Assembly (NCBI GenBank): GCA_014879735.1
Contig: JACSRN010000132.1
Location: forward strand, 17,102-81,101
DNA from: Paracoccaceae bacterium
GTDB lineage: Bacteria; Pseudomonadota; Alphaproteobacteria; Rhodobacterales; Rhodobacteraceae
Length of the DNA stretch: 64,000 bases
Direction of reading: 5' to 3'
The position numbers and the translations under genes were made by a program. Within the stretch, counting starts at the first letter, position 1. Every line of letters starts with the position of its first letter. Of the stretch, positions 49,339 to 60,189 are shown piece after piece. Under the pieces are notes generated by a model that saw nothing but the letters and a program-made list of their open reading frames with translations, was not told the DNA's origin and did not search any database.

Positions 49339-49809
49339 TCAGACGTAGCGGACCGACAACACTTCGTAACTGCGCTGTCCCCCGGGGGTGGCAACATCAA
49401 CGCTGTCGCCCTCTTCCTTGCCGATCAGAGCGCGGGCAAGCGGGGAGCGGATGTTCAGCAGCCCCGCCTCGATATTCGCCTCTACCTCGCCGACGATCTG
49501 GTAGGTCTTTTCCTCGCCGCTGTCCTCGTCGACGATCTGCACGGTGGCACCGAACTTGATCGGCCCCGACAGGCGCGCGGTGTCGATCACATCGGCGCGT
49601 GACAGAACACCTTCCAGTTCCTTGATGCGTCCCTCAACGAAGGCCTGCTTCTCGCGGGCGGCGTGGTATTCGGCATTTTCCGAAAGGTCGCCATGGGCGC
49701 GGGCTTCGGCGATGTCCTTGATGATCGCCGGGCGGTCGACGGTCTTCAATTGCTTCAGCTCGGAATCGAGAGCGTCGAAGCCGCGCCGCGTCATCGGAAT
49801 CTTGTCCAT
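49339..49809 (-). CDS. greA: Transcription elongation factor GreA
   Basis: DIAEARAHGDLSENAEYHAAREKQAFVEGRIKELE; SPLARALIGKEEGDSVDV. Confidence 0.96.
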   Translation of the reverse strand: MDKIPMTRRGFDALDSELKQLKTVDRPAIIKDIAEARAHGDLSENAEYHAAREKQAFVEGRIKELEGVLSRADVIDTARLSGPIKFGATVQIVDEDSGEEKTYQIVGEVEANIEAGLLNIRSPLARALIGKEEGDSVDVATPGGQRSYEVLSVRYV

Positions 49810-50097
49810 GGCCGTACCGTTCAGTCCAAAATAAGAAGTCACGGACCGGCCCCGCCGATCCATGACTTCACACTGCGTCAGGGGCACCCTTGCCGCACAT
49901 GCGGGAAAATGCAAGAGGCACGCCGCGCAGAAACGGCGGGTCGCCGCTTGCGGGCAAGAATGTTGCTGCGGTGCGGCGCCCTGCGGACGTGATGTTGCGT
50001 AATGGTTGACCTTGCCCGGCACCTCGGGCAATCACGGTGCCGTGCCAGCCATGCAAGCCGACGCCTTCGCGCGCCCAAGGATCGAAAGGATCGTCCG

Positions 50098-51747
50098 ATG
50101 ACCGAGATTACCCGCGAGTCGATGGAATACGATGTGGTGATCGTGGGCGCGGGTCCTTCGGGTCTTGCCGCCGCGATCCGGCTGAAACAGCTTGACCCGG
50201 AACTTTCGGTTGTCGTGCTGGAAAAGGGCTCGGAGGTCGGCGCGCACATCCTGTCGGGCGCCGTGCTCGATCCCTCGGGCCTCGACGCGCTTTTGCCCGA
50301 CTGGCGCAAGATGGACGCACCGATCAAGGTGCCGGTCAAGCACGACAATTTCTACATCCTCGGACCGGCCGGCCAGATGCGCGTGCCGAACTGGCCGATG
50401 CCTCCCCTGATGTCGAACCACGGCAACTACATCGTCTCGATGGCCAATGTCTGCCGCTGGATGGCCGGGGTGGCCGAGGGGCTGGGCGTGGAGATCTTCC
50501 CGGGCATGTCGTGCAGCGAGATCGTCTATGACGGCGACCGCGTGGCCGGCGTCGTGGCCGGCGAATTCGGCCTCGACCCCGCGACGGGCGAACCGGGCCC
50601 GTCCTACGAGCCGGGGATGGAGCTGCGCGGCAAATATGTCTTCCTGTCGGAAGGCGTGCGCGGCAGCCTGGCCAAGCAGGTGATCGAGAAATACCGCCTG
50701 TCCGATGGCCATTGCCCGCAGAAATTCGGCCTCGGCATGAAGGAAATCTGGGAGATCGACCCCGCGAAACACCGCGAAGGCACCGTGACCCATACGATGG
50801 GCTGGCCGCTGGGTGGAAATGCCGGCGGCGGCAGCTTTATCTACCATCTTGAAAACAATCAGATCTACATCGGGTTCGTGGTTCACCTGAACTACCAGAA
50901 TCCCTATCTCTACCCCTATATGGAGTTCCAGCGCTTCAAGCATCACCCGATGGTGGCCGAGCTTCTGCAGGGCGGCAAGCGCGTGGCCTATGGCGCGCGG
51001 GCGATTTCCGAGGGCGGCCTCCAGTCGCTGCCGAAACTGGTCGCGCCGGGGGTGGCGCTGCTGGGATGTTCGGCTGGCATGGTGAACGTGCCGCGCATCA
51101 AGGGCAACCACAACGCCATGCTCTCGGGCAAGGCGGCGGCAGAGGCGGCCCATGCCGCGATCAAGGCCGGCCGCATGGGCGATGAACTGGCCGACTACGA
51201 AGCCGAAGTGCGCGGCGGGGCCATCGGCAAGGATCTGAAGACCGTCCGCAACATCAAGCCGATGTGGTCGAAATGGGGCCTGCTGGCCAGCCTCTCGCTG
51301 GGTGGCTTCGACATGTGGACCAACAACCTCTTCGGCGTCAGCCTGTTCGGCACGCTGAAACATGGCAAGACCGACGCCGCTGCCACCGGCAAGGCAAAGG
51401 ACTTTGCCGCCATCGACTATCCCAAGCCCGACGGCAAGATCAGCTTTGACCGGCTGACCAATGTCGCCTTCTCCTTCACCAACCATGACGAGAACCAGCC
51501 GGCCCACCTGAAGCTGAAGGATCCGTCGATTCCGATCAGGGTGAACCTGCCCGAATATGCCGAGCCGGCGCAACGGTACTGCCCGGCCGGCGTTTACGAA
51601 GTGCTGGGCGAAGGCGCCGAGGCGACCTTCCGCATCAACTTCCAGAACTGCGTCCACTGCAAGACCTGCGACATCAAGGACCCTAGCCAGAACATCACCT
51701 GGACCACTCCGATGGGCGGCGGCGGCCCGAACTATCCAAACATGTGA
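50098..51747 (+). CDS. Electron transfer flavoprotein-ubiquinone oxidoreductase
   Basis: YDVVIVGAGPSGLAAAIRLKQ; C-terminal NCVHCKTCDIKDPSQNITWTTPMGGGGPNYPNM 4Fe-4S motif. Confidence 0.96.
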   Translation: MTEITRESMEYDVVIVGAGPSGLAAAIRLKQLDPELSVVVLEKGSEVGAHILSGAVLDPSGLDALLPDWRKMDAPIKVPVKHDNFYILGPAGQMRVPNWPMPPLMSNHGNYIVSMANVCRWMAGVAEGLGVEIFPGMSCSEIVYDGDRVAGVVAGEFGLDPATGEPGPSYEPGMELRGKYVFLSEGVRGSLAKQVIEKYRLSDGHCPQKFGLGMKEIWEIDPAKHREGTVTHTMGWPLGGNAGGGSFIYHLENNQIYIGFVVHLNYQNPYLYPYMEFQRFKHHPMVAELLQGGKRVAYGARAISEGGLQSLPKLVAPGVALLGCSAGMVNVPRIKGNHNAMLSGKAAAEAAHAAIKAGRMGDELADYEAEVRGGAIGKDLKTVRNIKPMWSKWGLLASLSLGGFDMWTNNLFGVSLFGTLKHGKTDAAATGKAKDFAAIDYPKPDGKISFDRLTNVAFSFTNHDENQPAHLKLKDPSIPIRVNLPEYAEPAQRYCPAGVYEVLGEGAEATFRINFQNCVHCKTCDIKDPSQNITWTTPMGGGGPNYPNM

Positions 51748-51883
51748 TCCGCTCACGCAGTTGTCAGTCACCGGGACCGCCGCAGCATCGCCTGCGGCGG
51801 CCTTGTCATTGCGAAGCCCCGGCGGCACCGCTAGCCTTGCGGCTGCGACCGCTGCCCGCGGCCACCCGAGGAGACTGCCGCCG

Positions 51884-53632
51884 ATGACCTCTGCCCTTCT
51901 GCGCCTGACCCTGGCGTTCGGCCTTGCCCTTGCCGCGCCTGTCGCCGCCGAGGAACCCGCTGCCGCACCCCCGGCCGAACTGTTGCCACCGCCCGGCAAG
52001 GCCGATCCCGGTGCCTATCTTGCCGGCCGCAGCGCCGAGGCCCATGGCGATTTTCGCGCCGCCGCCGCCTGGTTCGCACAGGCCGCCGCCATCGACCCCG
52101 ACAACATGATGATCCGCGACGGCGCGCTGTTCGCCAACCTGAACCTCGGCAACGTCGACGAGGCCGCGCGCATTGCGCGCGAGATGCGCGGGCGTGGTGC
52201 GGGCGGTCAGCTGGTAGACTTCGCCCTTATCGCCGCCGATGCGCTGCACGAGGATTATGGCGCGCTCGACAAGGCGCTTTCGTCTGGGCAGGCCATCGGT
52301 CCGCTGTTCGACAAGCTGGCCCTCGGCTGGGCAAGGGTCGGCGAGGGCCAGATGACCGAGGCGCTGGCCACGTTCGACGAGGTGGCCAAGACCCGCGGCT
52401 TCGAAAGCTTCGGGCTTTACCACAAGGCGCTCGCGCTGGCGCTGGCTGGCGACTACGAAGGCGCGAACCGCATCTTTTCCGGCGAGGAAGCCGGCGTGAT
52501 AGATCTGAGCCAGCGTGGCGTGATCGCGAATATCCAGGTGCTTTCGCAGCTGGAGCGCAATGCCGATGCCCTTGCCCTGCTTGACCGCGCCTTCGGGACC
52601 CAGCCGAACCCGGTGATCGACGCGCTGCGCGAGCAGCTTCAGGCCGGCGCGCCCCTTGCCTTCGACAGCGTCAACAGCGCCCGCGACGGCATTGCCGAGG
52701 TGTTCTTCACCATCGCAACGCTGCTGTCCGCCGATGCCGATCCGGCGCTGACACTGATGAATGCCCGCACTGCGGCCGTGCTGCGCCCGGATCATACCCA
52801 GGCCCTGCTTATGAGCGCCGGCTCGCTTGAGGCCCTGCAGCAATACGACCTGGCGGTCGAGGCCTATGGCGCGATCAAGCCCGAGGATCCCGCCTTCTAT
52901 TCGGCAGAGATCGGCCGTGCCGATGCGCTTTACGCCGCGGGCCGAAAGGATGCAGCAATCGAGGCGCTGCAGAACCTGGCACGTCGGCATCCCGACCTGC
53001 TTGTCGTGCCGGCCTCGCTGGGCGACATGCTGCGGCGCGAGGAGCGCTGGACCGATGCGCTGGCCGCCTATGATGCCGCCATCGGTCTGGTTGCCGAACC
53101 GAGGGATCAGCACTGGTCGCTGTTCTTCAGCCGTGGCATCGCCGAGGAACGGCTTGGTCGCTATGACGCGGCCGATGCCGATTTCCGCAAGGCGCTGAGC
53201 CTGAACCCGGGGCAGCCACAGGTGCTGAACTACCTTGGCTACAGCCTGATCGAGCGGCGCCAGAACCTGGACGAGGCGCTGGCAATGATCAACGAGGCGG
53301 TCGCGGCCGAACCCGAGGCCGGCTATATCATTGACAGCCTTGCCTGGGCCTATTTCACCCTCGGCCGCTATGAAGAGGCGCTGGCACCGATGGAACAGGC
53401 CTCGCTGCTGGAACCCGTCGACCCGACCGTGACCGACCATCTGGGCGACGTCTACTGGATGAACGGCCGCAAGCGCGAGGCAGAGTTCCAGTGGCGGCGC
53501 GCCTTGTCGTTCAACCCCGCCGAAAAGGATGCCACGCGCATCCGCAAGAAGCTGGAACTGGGCCTCGATGCCGTTCTGGGCGAGGAAGATACGTCGCCGG
53601 ACGCCGTGAAAGCGGCCGGAAATGGTAATTGA
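51884..53632 (+). CDS. Tetratricopeptide repeat protein
   Basis: Signal peptide and multiple TPRs ([31 protein letters not shown]..., [22 protein letters not shown]). Confidence 0.9.
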   Translation: MTSALLRLTLAFGLALAAPVAAEEPAAAPPAELLPPPGKADPGAYLAGRSAEAHGDFRAAAAWFAQAAAIDPDNMMIRDGALFANLNLGNVDEAARIAREMRGRGAGGQLVDFALIAADALHEDYGALDKALSSGQAIGPLFDKLALGWARVGEGQMTEALATFDEVAKTRGFESFGLYHKALALALAGDYEGANRIFSGEEAGVIDLSQRGVIANIQVLSQLERNADALALLDRAFGTQPNPVIDALREQLQAGAPLAFDSVNSARDGIAEVFFTIATLLSADADPALTLMNARTAAVLRPDHTQALLMSAGSLEALQQYDLAVEAYGAIKPEDPAFYSAEIGRADALYAAGRKDAAIEALQNLARRHPDLLVVPASLGDMLRREERWTDALAAYDAAIGLVAEPRDQHWSLFFSRGIAEERLGRYDAADADFRKALSLNPGQPQVLNYLGYSLIERRQNLDEALAMINEAVAAEPEAGYIIDSLAWAYFTLGRYEEALAPMEQASLLEPVDPTVTDHLGDVYWMNGRKREAEFQWRRALSFNPAEKDATRIRKKLELGLDAVLGEEDTSPDAVKAAGNGN

Positions 53633-54446
53633 CCCCGGCGAATTCGCGCCAGCCAAGGTGAATCTCGCGCTGCATGTGACCGGGCAGCGCGACGATGGCT
53701 ATCACCTTCTCGACAGCCTGGTGGTCTTTGCCGGCGCAGGCGACCGGGTGACGGTGGCGCCCGGAACCGGCCTTGCCATCACCGGGCCCGGTGCGGCAAG
53801 CCTGCCCGTTGGCTGCGACAATCTTTGTCTGGCGGCGGCCCGTGCCATGGGGGGTGGGGTTCGCATCACGCTGGACAAGCACCTGCCGGTCGCGTCGGGC
53901 ATCGGTGGCGGCTCGGCGGATGCTGCGGCAACCCTGCGCGCCATCGCCCGCCTTGGCCGCCCGCTGCCCCGACCCGAGGCGATCCTTGCCCTTGGCGCCG
54001 ACGTGCCGGTCTGCCTCGCCGGCCGACCGGCCCGCATGACCGGCGTGGGCGAGGAGTTGCAGCCCGTCGTCCTGCCACCATTCTGGCTGGTTCTGGCCAA
54101 TCCCGGCGTGGCGGTGCCAACCCCGGCCGTGTTCCGCGCGCTGGCCCGCAAGGACAACCCGCCGCTGCCACCGCTGCCGCCGCTGCCGGATGCCATGGCG
54201 CTGGCCGGCTATCTTGCCGCCACCAGAAACGACCTTGAACCCCCGGCTATGGCCCTTGCCCCGGCCATTGCCGAGGCGCACGCGGCACTGGCTGCCACCG
54301 CCGGCTGCCTGCTCGCCCGGATGTCGGGCAGCGGTGCCACCACGTTCGGAGTTTTTGCCACCGCCGACGCTGCGCGCGCCGCAGCCTCCCGCCTCGCCCG
54401 CGAGCGTCCCGACTGGTGGGTCGTCGCGGCGCCGTCGCTCGGCTGA
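53622..54446 (+). CDS. ispE: 4-diphosphocytidyl-2-C-methyl-D-erythritol kinase
   Basis: [49 protein letters not shown]. Confidence 0.94.
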   Translation: MVIDPGEFAPAKVNLALHVTGQRDDGYHLLDSLVVFAGAGDRVTVAPGTGLAITGPGAASLPVGCDNLCLAAARAMGGGVRITLDKHLPVASGIGGGSADAAATLRAIARLGRPLPRPEAILALGADVPVCLAGRPARMTGVGEELQPVVLPPFWLVLANPGVAVPTPAVFRALARKDNPPLPPLPPLPDAMALAGYLAATRNDLEPPAMALAPAIAEAHAALAATAGCLLARMSGSGATTFGVFATADAARAAASRLARERPDWWVVAAPSLG

Positions 54447-54465
54447 CGGCGGCCGGCGGCGCGGG

Positions 54466-55479
54466 TCAGGCGATCCGCGCCACCACGAAATCGGCAAGAT
54501 CGTCCAGCATCCCGCGCAGCGGCTGATCGGGAAACACCGACAGCGCCGCGCGCGCCCGCGCCGACCAGCCCATCGCATCGGTCCGGGCCGCCTCCAGCGC
54601 GCCATGCCGGGCCATGATCTCCTGCGCACGTTCCAGATCGCCATCGCGCTGGTCGCCTTTTTCGATCACCCGCACCCAGAAGGCCCGCTCCTCGGCATTG
54701 GCCTTCGCCACCGCCTTGATCACCGGCAGCGTCAGCTTGCGTTCGCGGAAATCGTCGCCGACATTCTTGCCGGTCGCGGCACTGGTGCCACCATAGTCCA
54801 GCAGGTCGTCTGCGATCTGGAAGGCGATCCCCAGCGCATCGCCATAGTTGTAAAGCGCCCGCACGGCCGCATCCGCAGCCCCTGCAATCACCGCCCCCGA
54901 CTCTGTCGCCGCGGAAAACAGCGCCGCTGTCTTGCCCCGGACCACCTTGAGATAGATCTCTTCGCTCGTCGCCAGATCCTGCGCCGCTGTCAGTTGCAGC
55001 ACCTCTCCCTCGGCGATCGTCGCACTGGCATTGGCCAGGATGTCGAGCACCCGCAGGTTTCCCGGTTCCACCATCAACTGGAAGGCGCGGGCGAAAAGAT
55101 AATCACCCACAAGAACGCTGGATTTGTTGTCCCAGAGCAGATTCGCCGTCGGGCGGCCACGGCGTTGCCGGCTTTCATCCACCACATCGTCATGCAGCAG
55201 CGTCGCGGTATGGATGAACTCCACGGTTGCCGCCAGCTTGCGGTGATCCTCGCCGCCGGCGATCCCGCACAGATGCGCCGCCGCCAGCACCAGCATCGGC
55301 CGCAGCCGCTTGCCGCCCGCCTCGATCAGATGGGCCGTCACTTCGGGAATTCGCGGCGCATGCTCGCTGGCCATCCGCGTGCGGATGATGCGGTTGACCG
55401 CGGCCATATCCTCGGCCAAGGCCTCGGCCAGCCGGTCCTGCGGCCCTTTTGCCTGTTCCGCCGCGCCGTCCATCGTCAT
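54466..55479 (-). CDS. Polyprenyl diphosphate synthase (ubiquinone side chain)
   Basis: LLHDDVVDESRQRRGRPTANLLWDNKSSVLVGDYL; AFQIADDLLDYGG. Confidence 0.94.
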   Translation of the reverse strand: MTMDGAAEQAKGPQDRLAEALAEDMAAVNRIIRTRMASEHAPRIPEVTAHLIEAGGKRLRPMLVLAAAHLCGIAGGEDHRKLAATVEFIHTATLLHDDVVDESRQRRGRPTANLLWDNKSSVLVGDYLFARAFQLMVEPGNLRVLDILANASATIAEGEVLQLTAAQDLATSEEIYLKVVRGKTAALFSAATESGAVIAGAADAAVRALYNYGDALGIAFQIADDLLDYGGTSAATGKNVGDDFRERKLTLPVIKAVAKANAEERAFWVRVIEKGDQRDGDLERAQEIMARHGALEAARTDAMGWSARARAALSVFPDQPLRGMLDDLADFVVARIA

Positions 55480-55545
55480 CCCCCAGTTCCCGCACCGCCC
55501 GGTGCCGCCCTTGCCTGCAAGGCCTCGGCCCGCTACGTCATTGCC

Positions 55546-55761
55546 ATGAGAGAGCTTCTGCGCACGACCGACCCCACGGTGATCGCCTTCGCCACGGCCC
55601 TACTTGAAGGCGAGGGTATAGCCGCCTTCCCGCTCGACGTCCACATGAGCATCCTCGATGGCGGCATCGGTGCATTGCCGCGCCGGCTGATGGTGGCGGA
55701 CCGCGATCTCTTCATGGCTTGCGCCATCCTGCGCGACAACGGGCTGGAGCCCAGCACGTGA
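55546..55761 (+). CDS. DUF2007-like small protein
   Basis: MRELLRTTDPTVIAFATALLEGEGIAAFPLDVHMSILDGGIGALPRRLMVADRDLFMACAILRDNGLEPST. Confidence 0.85.
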   Translation: MRELLRTTDPTVIAFATALLEGEGIAAFPLDVHMSILDGGIGALPRRLMVADRDLFMACAILRDNGLEPST

Positions 55762-56519
55762 CCTTCACCGAGGACGCGCTGTCCGACGACAAGTTCCTCT
55801 GCGGCCGGCTGCGCCTGCTGCAACCGGAAAAGGGCTATCGCGCGGCAACCGATGCGGTGCTTCTGGCGGCCGCCTGCCCGGCCAAGCCCGGCGAAAGCAT
55901 CCTCGACATCGGATGCGGCGCGGGGGCGGCAACGCTGTGCCTGGCGGCGCGGGTGCCGGATCTGCGGCTGGCCGGGCTGGAGCTGCAGCCGGAATATGCC
56001 GACCTCGCCCGCCGGAACGCCGCCCGCAACAATATGGCCATCGAGGTGCATGAGGGCGATCTGGCGCGAATGCCCGCGGCATTACGCCGCGATTTCGATC
56101 AGGTGATTGCCAACCCGCCCTGGTATCCGCCGGGGGGCACGCCCTCGCCCGTCGCAATACGGGCCACGGCAATGCAGATCGACCTGCCGGTTTCGGTCTG
56201 GGTCGCCGCCGCCGCCCGGCGGCTGGTGCCCGGCGGCTGGCTGACGCTGATCGCCGGCGCCGACAGCCTGCCGGAAATGCTGGGCGCGCTTGCACCAAAG
56301 CTCGGCTCCGCCGCCGTCCTGCCGCTTGCCGCGCGATCTGGCCGGCCGGCGCTGCGTGTGATCCTGCGTGCGCGCAAGGGTGGCCGCGCGGCCTTCCGCC
56401 TGCTGGCCCCGCTGATCATCCACGAAGGCGCCACGCATCTGGGCGATCGCGAACATTACACAACCGAAGCCAATGCAATTTTGCGCGATGGCGCGTCGCT
56501 TTCGGCTCGATTCGGCTGA
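55758..56519 (+). CDS. TrmN6-type tRNA1(Val) (adenine-N6)-methyltransferase-like protein
   Basis: ILDIGCGAGAATLCLAARVPDLRLAGLELQPEYADLARRNA; VIANPPWYPPGG; GTG start overlaps previous stop. Confidence 0.87.
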   Translation: MTFTEDALSDDKFLCGRLRLLQPEKGYRAATDAVLLAAACPAKPGESILDIGCGAGAATLCLAARVPDLRLAGLELQPEYADLARRNAARNNMAIEVHEGDLARMPAALRRDFDQVIANPPWYPPGGTPSPVAIRATAMQIDLPVSVWVAAAARRLVPGGWLTLIAGADSLPEMLGALAPKLGSAAVLPLAARSGRPALRVILRARKGGRAAFRLLAPLIIHEGATHLGDREHYTTEANAILRDGASLSARFG

Positions 56520-56630
56520 TTTTCAGCAGTTCCTTGGCCGATTTCGCCTGTGCTTCATGAAAGGCAAGTGACACGACTCAAGTTCCGTGATGCACTGGCC
56601 CGGTGGATGTCACGAAACAGGAGGACGAAC

Positions 56631-56801
56631 ATGACGATGGCTTCGCATCTTGCGGAACTTCGGAAGAAGCACGAAACCCTCTCGGACATGGTCGAAAAGG
56701 CGCAACGCAGTCCCGGCATGGATGATCTGCAGATCGCTGAATGGAAAAAGCAGAAACTGAAGCTCAAGGAAGAAATCGCAAGGCTGAGCCAGACACACTA
56801 A
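56631..56801 (+). CDS. YdcH-family (DUF465) protein
   Basis: MTMASHLAELRKKHETLSDMVEKAQRSPGMDDLQIAEWKKQKLKLKEEIARL; strong SD AGGAGGACGAAC upstream. Confidence 0.88.
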   Translation: MTMASHLAELRKKHETLSDMVEKAQRSPGMDDLQIAEWKKQKLKLKEEIARLSQTH

Positions 56802-57646
56802 CCCTTTCGTGCCGCCAACGCCGCACCGCCGGTAATCAGCAGCGCCGCCACAGCCAGAGACAGGCTGGGCTTCGCGATCCCGGCCAGAACCAGGGCGAAG
56901 GTGGACAACAAGGGCGCAGCATAGGAGGCGACACCCAGCAGCTGGATGTCGCCTTTCTTCATCCCGATATCCCAAGTGAAGAAAGCGGCGCCAACCGGGC
57001 CAAGCCCCAGCAACAACACGGAAATCCAGCCTACCGCCCCGCTGGGCCACAGGGTCGGCTCCAGCGCCAGATGCGCCAGCAGCGACAGGACCGCGGTTGC
57101 CAGGCAGAAGACGGTCACGCTTTCGGTCGGCACATCGCCCAGCCGCCGCGACAGGACGGAATAGGCCGCCCAGGTCAGCGCACAGCCGAAGGCCAGCACC
57201 AGCCCCAGGGGGGATGCCGCTGCCTCTCCGCCCCGCCCCAGCACGATCAGTGCCGCGCCGGCAAAAGCGATCAGCGCGCCAATCACATGGCGGGGCAGCA
57301 GGCGTTCTCCCGGCAGAAAACCCGAGAACAGCACGATGAACAATGGCCAGAGATAGGCGATAAGCCCGGTCTCGGCGGCCGGTGCGATGCGGAAGGCCGT
57401 GAAATAGAGGAAGTGATAGCCGAACAGCCCCGCCGTGCCGAAGGCATAAACCTTCCAGGACACCGTCCGCAGCACGGCCAGCCCGTTGCGGGCCGTCCAG
57501 ACCAGCCCGATCAGCCCGCCCACGCCGAAACACAGGGCGGTCAGAAGAAACGGCGGCACAGGATCCGATCCGATCGTCAAAAGCGCCAGAAGCGCCCACA
57601 TCAGGATGGCCGTACCGCCGATGATCGTCGCCCGGTTGCGTGTCAT
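56798..57646 (-). CDS. EamA/DMT-family exporter (YddG-like)
   Basis: Ten-TM DMT fold; TGLIAYLWPLFIVLFSGFLPGERL...; start MTRNRATIIGG. Confidence 0.85.
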   Translation of the reverse strand: MTRNRATIIGGTAILMWALLALLTIGSDPVPPFLLTALCFGVGGLIGLVWTARNGLAVLRTVSWKVYAFGTAGLFGYHFLYFTAFRIAPAAETGLIAYLWPLFIVLFSGFLPGERLLPRHVIGALIAFAGAALIVLGRGGEAAASPLGLVLAFGCALTWAAYSVLSRRLGDVPTESVTVFCLATAVLSLLAHLALEPTLWPSGAVGWISVLLLGLGPVGAAFFTWDIGMKKGDIQLLGVASYAAPLLSTFALVLAGIAKPSLSLAVAALLITGGAALAARKG

Positions 57647-57799
57647 GAAACCCTCCGCTGCGCCCTGACTGACGCAAGCCAGCACCCGGCGCAACCCCGG
57701 CGAAACCGTGCCCGACGCCGAGACGCCAGATTCCGAAAAGAAGCAGGGGCGGACCCCGCCGAGGACCGCCCCTTACCGCAATCTGGCCGAGATCGTGAC

Positions 57800-58525
57800 C
57801 TAGACGAAAAACTGTCCGCCGTTTGCCGAAATGGTCGATCCGGTGATGAAGCCGGCATCGTCGGCGGCAAGGAACACCACGCAGCGGGCGATCTCTTCCG
57901 GCTCGCCCAGGCGACCCACAGGGATCAGCGGGATGATACGTTCGTTCAGCACCTTCTCGTCGATGGCTTTCACCATTTCGGTGCCGATATAGCCGGGGCA
58001 GATCGCGTTCACGGTGATCCCGGCCCGGGCGCCTTCCTGTGCCAGGGCCTTGGTGAAGCCCAGATCGCCGGCCTTGGCCGCGGAATAGTTCGTCTGGCCG
58101 GCCTGCCCCTTCTGGCCGTTGATCGAACTGATGTTGATGATCCGTCCGAACTTGCGGTCACGCATGCCCGACCAGAGCGGATGGGTCATGTTGAACAGGC
58201 CGGAAAGGTTGGTGTCGATGACCTCTTTCCACTGCTGCGGCGTCATCTTGTGGAACATCGAGTCGCGGGTGATGCCGGCATTGTTCACCAGAACCCCGAC
58301 CGGACCCAGCTCGGCCTCGACCTTCGCGATGCCGGCCTTGCAGGCGTCATAGTCGGCGACCGACCATTTGTAGGTCGGGATGCCGGTCTCGGCCGTGAAC
58401 GCGGCCGCGGCCTCGTCGTTGCCCGCGTAGTTGGCCGCCACGCTGTAGCCAGCCGCCTTCAGCGCAACCGAAATTGCGGCGCCAATCCCGCGCGACCCCC
58501 CGGTGACAAGTGCAACCCTCGACAT
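57800..58525 (-). CDS. phaB: Acetoacetyl-CoA reductase
   Basis: MSRVALVTGGSRGIGAAISVALKAAGYSVAANYAGND; INISSINGQKGQAGQTNYSAAKAGDLGFTKALAQEG. Confidence 0.93.
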   Translation of the reverse strand: MSRVALVTGGSRGIGAAISVALKAAGYSVAANYAGNDEAAAAFTAETGIPTYKWSVADYDACKAGIAKVEAELGPVGVLVNNAGITRDSMFHKMTPQQWKEVIDTNLSGLFNMTHPLWSGMRDRKFGRIINISSINGQKGQAGQTNYSAAKAGDLGFTKALAQEGARAGITVNAICPGYIGTEMVKAIDEKVLNERIIPLIPVGRLGEPEEIARCVVFLAADDAGFITGSTISANGGQFFV

Positions 58526-58576
58526 GATTCCCTCCTCGAAGTCTATATCGACCTTGCTAACGAACGCTGTTTTCAG

Positions 58577-58619
58577 GCGCAATATTATTGCGCGAACTAT
58601 TTTGCGACAGCAGCAAAAT
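58577..58619. promoter_or_regulatory. Two tandem perfect inverted repeats upstream of phaB
   Basis: GCGCAAT-att-ATTGCGC (58577-58593) and ATTTTGC-gacagca-GCAAAAT (58599-58619). Confidence 0.6.
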
Positions 58620-58827
58620 TACTCTTACTCGACCATTGAAACACTGCGGCACGATGATGCCAAATTCAGCATAACGCCCGTCGGCGGTCGCGCATAGCTC
58701 CCTTCGGCGGCGCCGTGGTCGCAGATCCGCGGCGCCATCGCCGGCCGCCATGGCGATGTCGCCCGGGGGTCAATGCCCTGCGGTGGCCGGCTCTCGTCGC
58801 CGGTGTCCCTTGCGTTCTGACGGCAGC

Positions 58828-58864
58828 AAAAAGGGCGCACGCAACCCCGCGCGCGCCCCTTTTT
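58828..58864 (-). terminator. Terminator between phaA and phaB
   Basis: Minus strand AAAAAGGGGCGCGCGCGGGGTTGCGTGCGCCCTTTTT hairpin with T5. Confidence 0.75.
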
Positions 58865-58879
58865 GATCCGGATTCGGGG

Positions 58880-60055
58880 TTACAGCCCCTCGACGCACAT
58901 GGCCACGCCCATGCCGCCACCGATGCAAAGCGTGGCGAGGCCCTTCTTCGCGCCCGAACGGTTCATTTCGAACAGCAGCGTGTTCAGGATGCGCGCGCCG
59001 CTGGCGCCGATCGGATGGCCGATGGCGATGGCGCCGCCGTTCACATTCACCCGGGCCGGATCCCAACCCATGTCCTTGTTCACTGCGCAGGCCTGGGCGG
59101 CAAAGGCCTCGTTCGCCTCGATCAGATCGAGGTCGGCAGCCTTCCAGCCGGCCTTCTCCAGCGCCTTGCGGCTGGCGAAGATCGGACCGACACCCATGAT
59201 CGCGGGGTCGAGCCCGGCCGTCGCGTAGGAGGCGATCCGCGCAAGCGGCTTCAGCCCGCGTTTCGCCGCCTCTTCCTCGGTCATCAGCAGAACGGCTGCC
59301 GCGCCATCGTTGATGCCGCTGGCATTGCCGGCCGTGACGGTGCCGTCCTTGGCAAAAGCCGGCTTCAACTTCTGCATCCCTTCCAGCGTCGCGCCGTGGC
59401 GGATGTATTCATCGGCATCGACCACGGTGTCACCCTTGCGCGACTTCACCGTGAAGGGGATGATCTCGTCCTTGAACTTTCCGGCCTTCTGGGCGGCCTC
59501 GGCCTTGTTCTGGCTGGCAAGCGCAAATTCATCCTGCTGCTCGCGAGTGATCTGCCACTGGGCCGCGACGTTCTCGGCGGTCTGGCCCATATGATAGCCG
59601 TTGAAGGCGTCCCACAGGCCGTCCTTGATCATCGAGTCGATCATCTTCATGTCGCCCATCTTGGTGCCGCTGCGCAGATGCGCAACATGGGGCGACAGCG
59701 ACATGGATTCCTGGCCGCCGGCGACGACAATCCTCGCATCGCCCAGCTGCACATGCTGCGCACCCAATGCGACCGTCCGCAGGCCGGAGCCGCAGACTTG
59801 GTTGATGCTCCAGGCGCTGGCCTCTTTCGGCAGGCCGGCAAGGATTGCGGCCTGGCGGGCGGGGTTCTGGCCCTGACCGGCGGTCAGCACCTGGCCGAGG
59901 ATCGCTTCCTCGACTTCGGCCTTGTCCACACCTGCGCGGGCACAGACGGCCGCGATCACGCTGGCGCCGAGTTCATGCGCCGGGGTGTTGGCGAACGACC
60001 CGTTGAAGTTGCCCACGGCGGTCCGCCCCGCCGAAACGATTACGACATTGGTCAT
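58880..60055 (-). CDS. phaA: Acetyl-CoA C-acetyltransferase
   Basis: [73 protein letters not shown]. Confidence 0.95.
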   Translation of the reverse strand: MTNVVIVSAGRTAVGNFNGSFANTPAHELGASVIAAVCARAGVDKAEVEEAILGQVLTAGQGQNPARQAAILAGLPKEASAWSINQVCGSGLRTVALGAQHVQLGDARIVVAGGQESMSLSPHVAHLRSGTKMGDMKMIDSMIKDGLWDAFNGYHMGQTAENVAAQWQITREQQDEFALASQNKAEAAQKAGKFKDEIIPFTVKSRKGDTVVDADEYIRHGATLEGMQKLKPAFAKDGTVTAGNASGINDGAAAVLLMTEEEAAKRGLKPLARIASYATAGLDPAIMGVGPIFASRKALEKAGWKAADLDLIEANEAFAAQACAVNKDMGWDPARVNVNGGAIAIGHPIGASGARILNTLLFEMNRSGAKKGLATLCIGGGMGVAMCVEGL

Positions 60056-60189
60056 GTGATGCTCTCCCAAACGGCAGCGCGCCCGCGCGCCGTATCCGGC
60101 CTAGGCGATCAGGGGCAGAATCGCAAGTTTGTTGCGTTGGGAATTGCTGCGGCGCAGCCAGGTTTTGCCGCCGCGGCGACGGCGCGGTC

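Noticed and set aside
50032-51999. 655-aa minus-strand ORF
   Set aside because: Antisense to ETF-ubiquinone oxidoreductase.
51806-53656. 616-aa minus-strand ORF
   Set aside because: Antisense to the TPR protein.
54160-54195. CCGCTGCCA-type repeat ([10 protein letters not shown]) in ispE
   Set aside because: Short proline-rich loop; no evidence of variation or special function.
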